The notes below the pieces were generated by a model that made no database searches, was not told where the DNA came from, and worked only from the letters and a program-made list of their open reading frames with translations. From NCBI GenBank assembly GCA_003486945.1, contig DNFL01000360.1, forward strand, positions 1 through 6,853: a DNA stretch of 6,853 nucleotides, written 5' to 3'. This document shows positions 1 through 6,692 of this stretch, piece by piece; within the stretch, counting starts at the first letter, position 1, and each line of letters starts with the position of its first letter. A program made the translations under genes and the position numbers. Source of the DNA: Hyphomonas sp. (GTDB lineage: Bacteria; Pseudomonadota; Alphaproteobacteria; Caulobacterales; Hyphomonadaceae).

Positions 1-1156
1 AGGCAATCTCGACGGCACAGGCCGGTTCGATCAGCTGTTCCTTCAGGCCATTGACGAGGGCGAATACATCCTGCGCACCGAGTATGCGCTGTCGACCAGG
101 CCCGGTGTGGACTGGCAGGTTTCCGCAGAAGGCGCGTTCAACTCGCTGGAAGCAGAGACGGATCTGTTCGAAGCCATCGGCGGCGGCCCGCTGGTGGAAA
201 TTCCGCTCGGTCTTTCGAACTCGCGGGTGGAAGAACGCCGCGGCGAAGTCATCCTGACGCATGGCCGCAAGCTTTCCCCGAAACTCAACCTGCAGATATC
301 CGCAGGCGCGGAATATTCCGAACTGTCGCAGACAGGCGACGCTGAAAACAAGCGCGAGTTCACGCGCCCGAAAGGGCAGGCGACTTTCTCCTGGCAGCAG
401 AGCGACACGCTGAAACTCGTCAGCAAGATCGAACGGCGCGTCGGCCAGCTGAACTTCTTCGACTTCATTTCTTCGGTAAACCTCGATCAGGGCAACGGGG
501 TTGATGGCAATCCGGAGATAGTGCCGAACCAGTCCTGGCGCCTGACGCTTGAGGCGCAGAAAGATTTCAAGGATTGGGGTGCGTCTACGGTGCGCGTGAT
601 CTTTGTGGAGCTGGAAGATGTGATCGACCAGGTGCCGATCGGCACAGGTGCGGGCCCGGGAAATCTCGACAGCGGCAAGCTGTTCGCGCTCGAGACAAAC
701 TCGACGATGAAGCTCAGCAAGCTGGGTTTTGCCGGGGCCGAGCTGACTTTCAACGGTCGGTATTTCGACACCGAAGTCGATGATCCGGTGACGGGCCAGC
801 GCCGGTCCATCAACGGCCACCTGATCTATGACTACGAAATCGAACTCCGCCAGGATGTTCCGAATACGGACTGGGCCTGGGGCTTGATTATCGAAGGGTT
901 CAAGCAGGAGCCGCAATACCTGCTCTCCGAGGTGATGCTACGCGAGAACGAGCCCGCTTTCTCCTTCGCCTATGTCGAGCACAAGGATGTCGCCGGCATG
1001 ACCGCGCGGGTGGCATTCGGCAATCTTTTTGACCAGCGCGACAAGTTCTGGCGTCGGAGCTACGCTCCGGACCGTTCGGGCACGCTGGTGCGGTCTGAAG
1101 ATTACAGCCGTGGCTTCGGCCCGATCTTTACCTTCGAGTTGAAGGGCAAGTTCTAG
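1..1156 (+). CDS. TonB-dependent outer-membrane receptor, C-terminal barrel part (5' end missing)
   Basis: The frame is open from the left edge (first full codon at base 2) and gives 384 residues before the TAG at 1154-1156. The first ATG in the frame, at 107, is internal and is not a plausible true start. The protein shows the alternating polar/hydrophobic pattern of amphipathic beta strands with charged loops. It has a GNPEIVP stretch followed by a strand, matching the GNP-x-L-x-P turn usual in the last third of TonB-dependent receptors, then a late [12 protein letters not shown] segment, and it ends in a C-terminal phenylalanine (FELKGKF), the residue the Bam machinery typically recognises. 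Such receptors import siderophores, cobalamin, sugars or other large nutrients using TonB-ExbBD energy. The plug and TonB box would lie upstream, so the substrate cannot be named. It is convergent with murB. A related TonB-less barrel porin is the main alternative. Confidence 0.82.
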   Translation, partial: GNLDGTGRFDQLFLQAIDEGEYILRTEYALSTRPGVDWQVSAEGAFNSLEAETDLFEAIGGGPLVEIPLGLSNSRVEERRGEVILTHGRKLSPKLNLQISAGAEYSELSQTGDAENKREFTRPKGQATFSWQQSDTLKLVSKIERRVGQLNFFDFISSVNLDQGNGVDGNPEIVPNQSWRLTLEAQKDFKDWGASTVRVIFVELEDVIDQVPIGTGAGPGNLDSGKLFALETNSTMKLSKLGFAGAELTFNGRYFDTEVDDPVTGQRRSINGHLIYDYEIELRQDVPNTDWAWGLIIEGFKQEPQYLLSEVMLRENEPAFSFAYVEHKDVAGMTARVAFGNLFDQRDKFWRRSYAPDRSGTLVRSEDYSRGFGPIFTFELKGKF

Positions 1157-2085
1157 GCCGTCTGTATACGGCCGATCCGGCGCACTTCCCAGCGCAGGGA
1201 GACGCCGGAGGTTTCGAGCACGCGGGCACGGACAAGTTCGCCGAGGGCTTCAAGGTCAGCAGCGGTTGCTTCGCCCGTGTTGATCAGGAAGTTGCAATGC
1301 ATCGGCGAGACCTGCGCGCCGCCGACTTTGAGGCCGCGGCAGCCGGCCGCGTCGATCAGCTTCCAGGCGGAGCGCTGGTTTGGCGTGCCCGGCGGATCCG
1401 GATTGGCGAAGGTGGAGCCGGAGGTTTTCTCGCGAATCGGCTGGGTTTCGGCGCGGCGCGATTGCAGCGTTTCGATTTCGGCGGAAATCTCGCCCGGGTC
1501 GCCGGCGCCAGTCGCCTGCAGCACAAGTCGGGTGACGAGGAAATCTTCCGGCAGATCTGTATGGCGGTAAGTAAAGTGGACGGGCGTGTGGCCTTCGCCA
1601 TAGGTGCGGCGTTCGCCGGTGCGGGTGAAGCCTTCGAGGCGGACGAGCACGTCCTTGAGTTCGCGGCCATAGCAGCCGGCATTGGTGCGTGTGGCACCGC
1701 CGAGCGAGCCGGGGATGCCGGAAAGGAATTCGAGACCTGTGAGGCCGTGTCTTGCAGCGGCCTTGGCAACAGCAAGGTCCAGCGCGCCGGAGCCGGCGGT
1801 GAGTTCGGTCCCGCCGGACTTTGTGATTTCGCCCCATTGCCGGCCCATCAGGCGGATGACGACGCCTTCGATGCCACCATCGCGCACAATCAGGTTCGAA
1901 CCGACGCCGAGGATGGTGACGGGAATCCCGGGATCGAGCGCCTTAAGGAAGGCCTCGAGATCAGCCTCGTCTTCCGGCAGGAACAGCGCATCGGCCGGCC
2001 CGCCGACGCGGAACCAAGTGTAAGGCGCCAGCGGCGCGTTCGCGATAAGCTTGCCGCGTACGGGCGGAAGGGAAGGGAGCGTCAT
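1153..2085 (-). CDS. murB: UDP-N-acetylenolpyruvoylglucosamine reductase MurB
   Basis: This cytoplasmic FAD enzyme reduces UDP-GlcNAc-enolpyruvate to UDP-MurNAc with NADPH, the second committed step of peptidoglycan precursor synthesis. The 310 residues match the usual length of the shorter (type II) MurB group. Visible motifs in order: YTWFRVGG (22-29) and [12 protein letters not shown] (60-71), which bind FAD; the [10 protein letters not shown]...TNAGCYG block (about 121-140); YR with the likely catalytic Arg174; SGSTF (222-226) with Ser224 as the proton donor; NFLINTG (265-271); and the C-terminal Glu300 in WEVRRIG. All expected catalytic residues are present. A short Pro/Gly-rich stretch (about 229-238) follows the serine motif. 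ATG at 2085 fits the family's N terminus, but no clear Shine-Dalgarno precedes it, so translation may be weak or coupled to the EF-hand gene 45 bp upstream. The gene lies outside the usual alphaproteobacterial murC-murB-ddl-ftsQ cluster. Confidence 0.97.
   Translation of the reverse strand: MTLPSLPPVRGKLIANAPLAPYTWFRVGGPADALFLPEDEADLEAFLKALDPGIPVTILGVGSNLIVRDGGIEGVVIRLMGRQWGEITKSGGTELTAGSGALDLAVAKAAARHGLTGLEFLSGIPGSLGGATRTNAGCYGRELKDVLVRLEGFTRTGERRTYGEGHTPVHFTYRHTDLPEDFLVTRLVLQATGAGDPGEISAEIETLQSRRAETQPIREKTSGSTFANPDPPGTPNQRSAWKLIDAAGCRGLKVGGAQVSPMHCNFLINTGEATAADLEALGELVRARVLETSGVSLRWEVRRIGRIQTA
1156..1173. repeat. Short inverted repeat at the receptor/murB junction
   Basis: GGCCGT (1156-1161) and ACGGCC (1168-1173) form a perfect 6-bp stem with a 6-nt loop. 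It begins on the last base of the receptor stop codon and lies within the last codons of murB. It could slow or end transcription of the receptor mRNA, but there is no following T-run on either strand, so it is not a standard intrinsic terminator. It is the only hairpin at this junction that I noticed. Confidence 0.35.
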
Positions 2086-2130
2086 GGCTGCCAGCGGGTC
2101 GCCTGACGGAGCCCTTGTGTCAAGCTGGGG

Positions 2131-2691
2131 TTACCGGCTCTTGAGGCGCGAGCCGCCTTGTTGCGGCGGACCGCCCGGAAACCGGCGGTCGCCGCGATCG
2201 GCTTTCGGCTCAGGCGCTGAAAGCCTCGCAATCTCGATGATGCCGTCCCCGTCCTGATAGTTTCCGGCGAGCTGGTTGATGACAGCTGCGAACTCCTCGA
2301 ACGTGACCACGCGGTCAAGATTCGGGTCAAACCGGACCGGGTTTGCCAACGTATCGTCGCGGGTTGGCAGGCTGTCGGCCCAATCGATCTGCTCCAGGGC
2401 CACCAGCTGACCATCGCCATTGGCATCTGCATTTTCGAATGCGGCGCGGATACCGTCTGACAGTTCCTGCGGCGAGATCCGGCCATCTTCGTTGTTGTCA
2501 AAGCTGGCAATCAGGCCGCCGCCGGGCACCAGACGGGCGTATTTCAGCTGCGGCGGCAGGCCGTCCGGTTTGACGAGGCCCTGACCGGGCAGGCGCACGA
2601 GATCGTCCCCATCGCCTTCCGCCTGGGCTGCCGCCGGAAGGGCGGCCAGGAGCAGGGCGGAAATGATGAGAGACGGGAAGGGGAAACGCAT
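2131..2691 (-). CDS. Secreted or periplasmic EF-hand calcium-binding protein
   Basis: The 186-residue protein (from ATG) opens with a signal peptide: a basic start, a Leu/Ala-rich core (about 6-19) and an AAAQA cleavage site near residue 24. EF-hand loops follow. Loop 1 has D65, N67, D69, G70, I72 and E76; loop 2 has D89, N91, D93, G94 and E100. Loop 3 keeps D122, N124, D126 and E133 but lacks the usual glycine at position 6. A fragment QDGDGIIEI (about 146-154) resembles a partial fourth loop. The tail is rich in Gly, Pro and Arg. It probably binds Ca2+ in the periplasm, but its partner is unknown and I recognise no named family. A GGAG (complement of 2702-2705) lies 10 nt before this ATG and 7 nt before an in-frame TTG at 2694, so the TTG could be the real start, adding one residue. 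It lies 45 bp upstream of murB on the same strand, suggesting an operon, and is divergent from divL. Confidence 0.88.
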   Translation of the reverse strand: MRFPFPSLIISALLLAALPAAAQAEGDGDDLVRLPGQGLVKPDGLPPQLKYARLVPGGGLIASFDNNEDGRISPQELSDGIRAAFENADANGDGQLVALEQIDWADSLPTRDDTLANPVRFDPNLDRVVTFEEFAAVINQLAGNYQDGDGIIEIARLSAPEPKADRGDRRFPGGPPQQGGSRLKSR

Positions 2692-2759
2692 CAAGCGGGG
2701 ACTCCACGGGCTTCTGAAGGGTTACCCTAGGCGGGTGTGGCGTTTTTGCAACAGGCGGA

Positions 2760-2800
2760 CGCAGCCCGGAATGAGCTGCTGGAATGAGCCTCGCAGCCCG
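2760..2800. repeat. Nested pair of 9-bp direct repeats in the divL upstream region
   Basis: CGCAGCCCG occurs at 2760-2768 and 2792-2800, 32 bp apart. Between them GGAATGAGC occurs at 2768-2776 and 2781-2789, 13 bp apart. All four copies are exact. The second CGCAGCCCG runs into AGAATTAAC, which resembles the GAATGAGC following the first copy, as if a unit of about 32 bp had been duplicated and had diverged. The block sits immediately upstream of the CtrA box. A regulator-binding array is possible, but no known regulator is recognised here. Confidence 0.5.
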
Positions 2801-2804
2801 AGAA

Positions 2805-2819
2805 TTAACCCTGCCTTAA
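2805..2819. promoter_or_regulatory. Full CtrA-binding box upstream of divL
   Basis: TTAA at 2805-2808, seven bases, then TTAA at 2816-2819 followed by C. This is an exact match to the alphaproteobacterial CtrA consensus TTAA-N7-TTAAC. Its centre is about 99 bp before the divL start and about 121 bp before the EF-hand start on the other strand, so it could act on either gene. If the TATAAA hexamer at 2846-2851 is a -10 element, the box lies just upstream of and next to the -35 position, as at CtrA-activated promoters. In GC-rich DNA two correctly spaced TTAA tetramers are uncommon, which adds weight. Confidence 0.72.
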
Positions 2820-2837
2820 CGCTGTCGGCGCCATTCG

Positions 2838-2851
2838 TTAACCAGTATAAA
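2838..2851 (+). promoter_or_regulatory. Candidate divL promoter core: CtrA half-box plus TATAAA
   Basis: TTAACC at 2838-2843 is a CtrA half-box; seven bases after its TTAA comes AAAC, so it is only a degenerate full site. TATAAA at 2846-2851 matches five of six bases of the -10 consensus and would place transcription start near 2857-2860, giving a leader of roughly 50 nt. No good TTGACA-like -35 is found 16-18 bp upstream, which is expected if an activator such as CtrA replaces it. The orientation toward divL is inferred. Confidence 0.42.
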
Positions 2852-2859
2852 CTGACCCC

Positions 2860-2864
2860 GAGTC
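2860..2864. promoter_or_regulatory. GANTC (CcrM methylation) site near the predicted divL transcript start
   Basis: GAGTC here matches GANTC, the target of the cell-cycle methyltransferase CcrM in Caulobacterales. It lies about 9 bp past the TATAAA hexamer. Methylation state, sensed by GcrA in Caulobacter, can modulate such promoters. A second GANTC (GACTC, 2700-2704) overlaps the ribosome-binding region of the EF-hand gene. GANTC also occurs within the coding regions of this window, so function is uncertain. Confidence 0.3.
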
Positions 2865-2910
2865 GCGGCCGGACTGGCTGCGCCATGCCCATTCGGAAAG
2901 GCGATCTCGG

Positions 2911-5361
2911 ATGAACGCTGATCAAGTTCCCACCCTGATGGCCGTCGGCACGGCGATGCTGGCATTGGGCGCCCTGCTCTGGGCGCTGCGGGTTTCAGAC
3001 GGGGCGAGGGGCGCGGCCAAGCGCTACCGCGACCTGGCTGGCGACCGGGAAACCGAAAACGCCGCGCTGAAATCTATTCTCGGTGCGCATCCGGGCGTGG
3101 TGCTGGTCTGGCAGGGCGAGGCGCTGGAAGTGGAAGGCGACGAGATCACCCCGCCGGAAGTGTTCGGCTCTTCCGTGGCGCTCGCGGGCCTCTTGAGCTT
3201 CACCGATGCCGCGATTTCCGAGAACCCGACTGTGCGAATCGTGGAAGGCATTGCCGACCTCGAAGCGCGCGATTCGACCGGGCAGGACACGACGCTGCGC
3301 ATCCGCCTGCGCGAACTGCGTGACCAGGGCAATCCGTTTTCGCTGACCATCATCGGGCCATCGGGCCGTTTCCTTGAAGCAGACGGTCGCACGGCCGGCG
3401 CGCGCGCGGTGGTATGGGTGACGGACTCGACCATCAAAGGGCTTGAGGAAAGCTCCGCACGCGGAAAGTTCGAAGAGGCACGCCAGGTGATCGCGCGCGA
3501 TCCGACCGCCTTCCTCGACATGCTGCGCAAGGCGCCGTTCCCGGCATGGCGCGTTTCAGGCATGGGCCGACTGCAATGGGCGAACCCTGCCTATCTCGCC
3601 GCAGTAGACGCCTCGAGCCTCGACCGGCTTCTGGAAGAGCAGACGATGCTTGACCAGGCAATTGCCGAACAGGCGCGCAAGACGATTTCCGATGGTCAGG
3701 AGCATGACGAGACACGCACCGTCTCGATCCGCAACGAGCGCCGGGCGATGCGTGTACTGACGTTCCCGCTGTCGGGCGGGGCGGGGGCGATGGCCTTTGA
3801 CGTGACCGCGCAGGAGAACGCGCGCGAAGAGTTGAACCGTCACGTGCGCGCGCATGACGAGACGCTGAACCATGTGGCGGACGCCGTCGCGATCTTCTCG
3901 TCCGAGCGCCGCCTGACGTTCTACAACAAGGCTTTCCGCGACATGTGGGACCTTGAAGAGGCCTTCCTGCTGGACCGCCCGAACCATGGCCAGCTGCTCG
4001 ACCGCCTGCGCGAGCGCCGCAAGCTGCCCGGCCGGCAGAACTATGCCGAATGGCGCGCCGAAGAGATTGCCTACTACATCGACCTTGACGGGGTGAAGGA
4101 AGACAAGTGGTCGCTGCCGGATGGACGCACGCTATCCGTGACGCGCCAGCGCCACCCGATGGGCGGCCTGCTGCTTCTGTTCAAGGACATCACCGATCAC
4201 CTCGCTCTGCAGACGAAGTTCAACGCACTGATCAAGACGCAGCGCTCGACGCTCGACAATCTGCACGAGGCAGTTGCAGTGTTCGGCAGTGACGGTCGCC
4301 TGCGCCTGCACAACCGCGCATTCGAGCGCGTGTGGGAACTTCAGGCTGACCTCCTGAAAGACACGCCGGACTATGACAATGTGGTGGAGGCCTGCGTGCC
4401 GCTGTTCCACAAGCGCGAGGTGTGGGACGCGATTAAGGTGCACATCACCGATCCTTCCGCCGCTGCGCGTCAGGCGACGGCGGGCGAGATGTACCGATCC
4501 GATGGCACGCTGCTGACCTATCTCACCAACCCGCTGCCGGACGGCAATACACTGATCGCTTTCGCCGATGTGACGGCAACGCGCCGCGTGGAGTCTGCAC
4601 TGCGCGACCGCGCGGAAGCGTTCGAGGCGGCAGACCGCCTGAAGACCGAATTCGTGCGCAATGTCAGCTACCAGCTGCGCTCGCCGCTGACGACGATCTT
4701 CGGCTATGCCGAGCTTCTGGAAACGCAGCGCAACGGCGCGCTGACAGAGCGCCAGACCGACCATGTGCGCGCCATCCTCTCGGCGTCTGACCATCTCAAC
4801 AAGCTGATCGAGAATATTCTCGATCTCGCGCTGATCGAGGCGGGCCGTATGGATCTCGATCTCGACAATGTGATCCTCGACGACCTAATCGCCGAGGGCA
4901 TCGAGATGGTGGTGTCGAAGGCGGAAGATACCGAAGTTTCGGTGCGCGCCGATATTTCCGGCAAGCTCGGCACGGTCCGCGCCGATGCCCGCCGCATCAA
5001 GCAGGTGCTGTTCAATCTCGTCTCGAACTCGCTGCGCTTTACCGAGCCTGGAGGGGAAGTCGTCGTCGCGGCGCAGCGCTCCGGCGATATGGTGATGCTC
5101 AGTGTACGGGATAACGGCGTGGGGCTCGAGGCCGACAAGCGCGCGGTCAGCTTCGACAGCTTCGTGTCAGGCGATCAGCGCGGCGCAGGCCTTGGTCTCG
5201 CGCTGGTGAAGCACTTCATCCACCTGCATGGCGGCACGGTCGGTATGAAACCGGTGGATGGCGGCGGCCTGGAGGTCACCTGCTGGCTGCCGGCGAAAGT
5301 GGCTGCATCACCAACGCCGCCTTCGGTGCACACTGGCGAAGCGCCGCAACTTCCGGCCTAA
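2911..5361 (+). CDS. divL: DivL-type cell-cycle sensor (tyrosine in place of the kinase histidine)
   Basis: In Caulobacter, DivL is a membrane-anchored atypical histidine kinase that binds DivK~P and controls CckA, and so CtrA phosphorylation. This 816-residue protein shows one N-terminal membrane helix (about 7-27), a short charged linker, a possible degenerate PAS (about 55-170), a PAS-like domain (about 205-300), then two clearer PAS domains (about 315-427 and 446-556) with matching openings (HVADAVAIF, LHEAVAVF). A DHp domain follows (about 575-645). The H-box reads FVRNVSYQLRSPLT: Tyr587 (TAC, 4669-4671) replaces the phosphoacceptor histidine, the hallmark of DivL, and Gln588 replaces the usual acidic neighbour. 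The ATPase domain looks intact: N-box N702/N706, G1 DNGVG (734-738), F-box (about 748-751), G2 GAGLGL (758-763). The ATG has GGAAAGG (2895-2901) 9 nt upstream. The gene is monocistronic here and follows a CtrA box. A generic PAS kinase is less likely given Tyr587. Confidence 0.92.
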   Translation: MNADQVPTLMAVGTAMLALGALLWALRVSDGARGAAKRYRDLAGDRETENAALKSILGAHPGVVLVWQGEALEVEGDEITPPEVFGSSVALAGLLSFTDAAISENPTVRIVEGIADLEARDSTGQDTTLRIRLRELRDQGNPFSLTIIGPSGRFLEADGRTAGARAVVWVTDSTIKGLEESSARGKFEEARQVIARDPTAFLDMLRKAPFPAWRVSGMGRLQWANPAYLAAVDASSLDRLLEEQTMLDQAIAEQARKTISDGQEHDETRTVSIRNERRAMRVLTFPLSGGAGAMAFDVTAQENAREELNRHVRAHDETLNHVADAVAIFSSERRLTFYNKAFRDMWDLEEAFLLDRPNHGQLLDRLRERRKLPGRQNYAEWRAEEIAYYIDLDGVKEDKWSLPDGRTLSVTRQRHPMGGLLLLFKDITDHLALQTKFNALIKTQRSTLDNLHEAVAVFGSDGRLRLHNRAFERVWELQADLLKDTPDYDNVVEACVPLFHKREVWDAIKVHITDPSAAARQATAGEMYRSDGTLLTYLTNPLPDGNTLIAFADVTATRRVESALRDRAEAFEAADRLKTEFVRNVSYQLRSPLTTIFGYAELLETQRNGALTERQTDHVRAILSASDHLNKLIENILDLALIEAGRMDLDLDNVILDDLIAEGIEMVVSKAEDTEVSVRADISGKLGTVRADARRIKQVLFNLVSNSLRFTEPGGEVVVAAQRSGDMVMLSVRDNGVGLEADKRAVSFDSFVSGDQRGAGLGLALVKHFIHLHGGTVGMKPVDGGGLEVTCWLPAKVAASPTPPSVHTGEAPQLPA

Positions 5362-5372
5362 ACCGGCCTAAA
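5353..5372. repeat. Tandem 10-bp duplication spanning the divL/symporter stops
   Basis: CCGGCCTAAA is present twice back to back (5353-5362 and 5363-5372). The first copy supplies the divL stop TAA (5359-5361); the second supplies, on the minus strand, the symporter stop TAG (complement of 5368-5370). The two genes are therefore separated by only 6 bp. The repeat contains short CCGG/GGCC self-complementary tetramers but no stable stem with a T-run. Confidence 0.7.
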
Positions 5373-6681
5373 TCGGATCGCGCGCGCGGAAGACTTCCTC
5401 GTCGAGTTCGCCTTCCCACTTTGCAACCGCCGTTGCGACGGCGAGGTCGCCGGTGACATTGGTCACCGTGCGCATCATGTCGAGGATCCTGTCGAACGGG
5501 AACAGGATGGCAATGATCAGAACGGTATTCTCCGGACTTACGCCAATCACGCTCAGCGTTGTCGCCGCAAGGAACAGGCTGACGGATGGAATACCTGCCG
5601 TACCGATGGAGACGAGGGCCGACATCAGGATGATGGTGAAATACATGTCCACCGTCATCTGGATGCCGAGCGCCTGGGCGGCGAAAAGTGCTATCAGGCC
5701 CTGATAGAGCGCGGTGCCGTCCATGTTGATGGTGGCGCCGAGAGGCAGCACGGACGAGGCGACGGGCTTGCGGATGCCGAGATTCTTCGTTGCCGCCGTG
5801 ATCGTCACTGGCAGCGTGGCGTTGGAGGATGAGGTTGAGAATGCGACCGCTTGCGGGTCTGCCACGCCGCGAATGAAGGGCAGGAGCGGCAGGCGCAGGA
5901 TGCCCTTTACGATCAAACCGTAAGTGATCAGCATGTGCAGCGTACAAGCCGCATAGTGCGCGAAGGTCATCTTGCCGAGCACTTCCAGTACGACGAGGCC
6001 GCGCGTGCCGAGCACCCAGGCCATCAGTGCCAGCACGCCGATCGGGGCGACCTCCATGATGATGATGGTCAGCTTCATCATCACTTCGGCGGCGCTGTTG
6101 AAAACCTTTGCCACCGGCTCGCCGGCGTCTTTGGCCATCAATGTGGCGACGCCGATCATAATGGCAAAGAAGATGATGGCGAGCACATCGCCCTTGGCCA
6201 TCGCGTCGATCGGGTTCACCGGAATGATCGAGAGAAGCGTGCGGATGATCTGTTCCAGCACGCTGCCGGGAGCGGGGTTTGCAGCAAGGCGCTGGCGCGC
6301 TTCATCAAGATCTGTCGTGGAGACGCCTGTCAGGTCGAAGCCTGCGCCCGGCTGCACAATCGTGCCCATCAGCAGGCCGAAGCAGACAGCGATGACCGTC
6401 GTGCCCATGTACATGGCGAGCGCCCGCCCGCCGAGGCTGCCGAGACGTTTCGGATCGCCCATTGCCAGCACGCCGGAAACCAGCGTGGTGAAGATCAGCG
6501 GAACAACCAGCATGCGGATAAGGTTGATGAAGGCATCACCAACTGGCTTGAACCAGGTGGTGACCACATCGCTGGCGGCGTCCGCGCCGATCCCGTAGCG
6601 CAGGCCAAGGCCGATGGCGGAGCCGATGACAAGGCCCAGCAGCACCCGCTTCCAGAGATCGATTGCAAACCACGCTTTCAT
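5368..6681 (-). CDS. Dicarboxylate/amino acid:cation symporter (DAACS), probably glutamate/aspartate
   Basis: This inner-membrane secondary transporter takes up acidic amino acids or C4-dicarboxylates with Na+ or H+. Its 437 residues are near the usual length for bacterial GltP/GltPh-type proteins, and hydrophobic segments run throughout. The core elements are in order: hairpin HP1 with STSSSNATLP (282-291), TM7 NMDGT (319-323), hairpin HP2 GTAGIPSVS (360-368), and TM8 with D401, R404, T405, N408 and D412. Aligned by eye to GltPh, these match its substrate and sodium residues D394, R397, T398, N401 and D405. The arginine favours an acidic substrate, and DMxRT...NVTGD resembles glutamate carriers more than DctA. 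The IPxNPxxAxxxGD segment (153-165) is also typical of the family. The start ATG at 6681 has a GGAGG six bases upstream. It is convergent with divL and divergent from the hrpB-like gene. Substrate assignment is inferred from motifs only. Confidence 0.93.
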   Translation of the reverse strand: MKAWFAIDLWKRVLLGLVIGSAIGLGLRYGIGADAASDVVTTWFKPVGDAFINLIRMLVVPLIFTTLVSGVLAMGDPKRLGSLGGRALAMYMGTTVIAVCFGLLMGTIVQPGAGFDLTGVSTTDLDEARQRLAANPAPGSVLEQIIRTLLSIIPVNPIDAMAKGDVLAIIFFAIMIGVATLMAKDAGEPVAKVFNSAAEVMMKLTIIIMEVAPIGVLALMAWVLGTRGLVVLEVLGKMTFAHYAACTLHMLITYGLIVKGILRLPLLPFIRGVADPQAVAFSTSSSNATLPVTITAATKNLGIRKPVASSVLPLGATINMDGTALYQGLIALFAAQALGIQMTVDMYFTIILMSALVSIGTAGIPSVSLFLAATTLSVIGVSPENTVLIIAILFPFDRILDMMRTVTNVTGDLAVATAVAKWEGELDEEVFRARDPI

Positions 6682-6687
6682 TTACTG

Positions 6688-6692
6688 CCTCC
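6688..6692 (-). promoter_or_regulatory. Strong Shine-Dalgarno of the symporter gene
   Basis: On the minus strand this reads GGAGG, six bases before the ATG at 6681, an ideal spacing that supports this start over internal methionines. The remaining spacer (6693-6790) shows no convincing promoter hexamers for either divergent gene. Confidence 0.75.

Noticed and set aside
1297..2106. Long plus-strand open frame (269 codons) opposite murB
   Set aside because: It lies wholly antisense to an intact MurB with all catalytic motifs, has a low-complexity Ala/Gly/Arg composition typical of GC-rich shadow frames, and shows no recognisable domain.
2118..2123. TTGACA on the minus strand between the EF-hand gene and murB, as a possible murB -35 element
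   Set aside because: No -10-like hexamer lies 16-18 bp downstream (the bases there read GACCCG), so a separate murB promoter is not supported.
2135..2155. Hairpin CGGCTC/GAGCCG at the 3' end of the EF-hand gene
   Set aside because: It has a 6-bp stem and 9-nt loop but lies inside the coding sequence and has no T-run, so it is not supported as a terminator.
2711..2728. Small palindromes CTTCTGAAG and AGGGTTACCCT upstream of the EF-hand gene
   Set aside because: Stems of four bases are expected by chance, and there is no link to a known operator.
4132..4794. Minus-strand open frame of 220 codons inside divL
   Set aside because: It is antisense to the PAS and DHp coding sequence, with no motif and no ribosome-binding signal of note.
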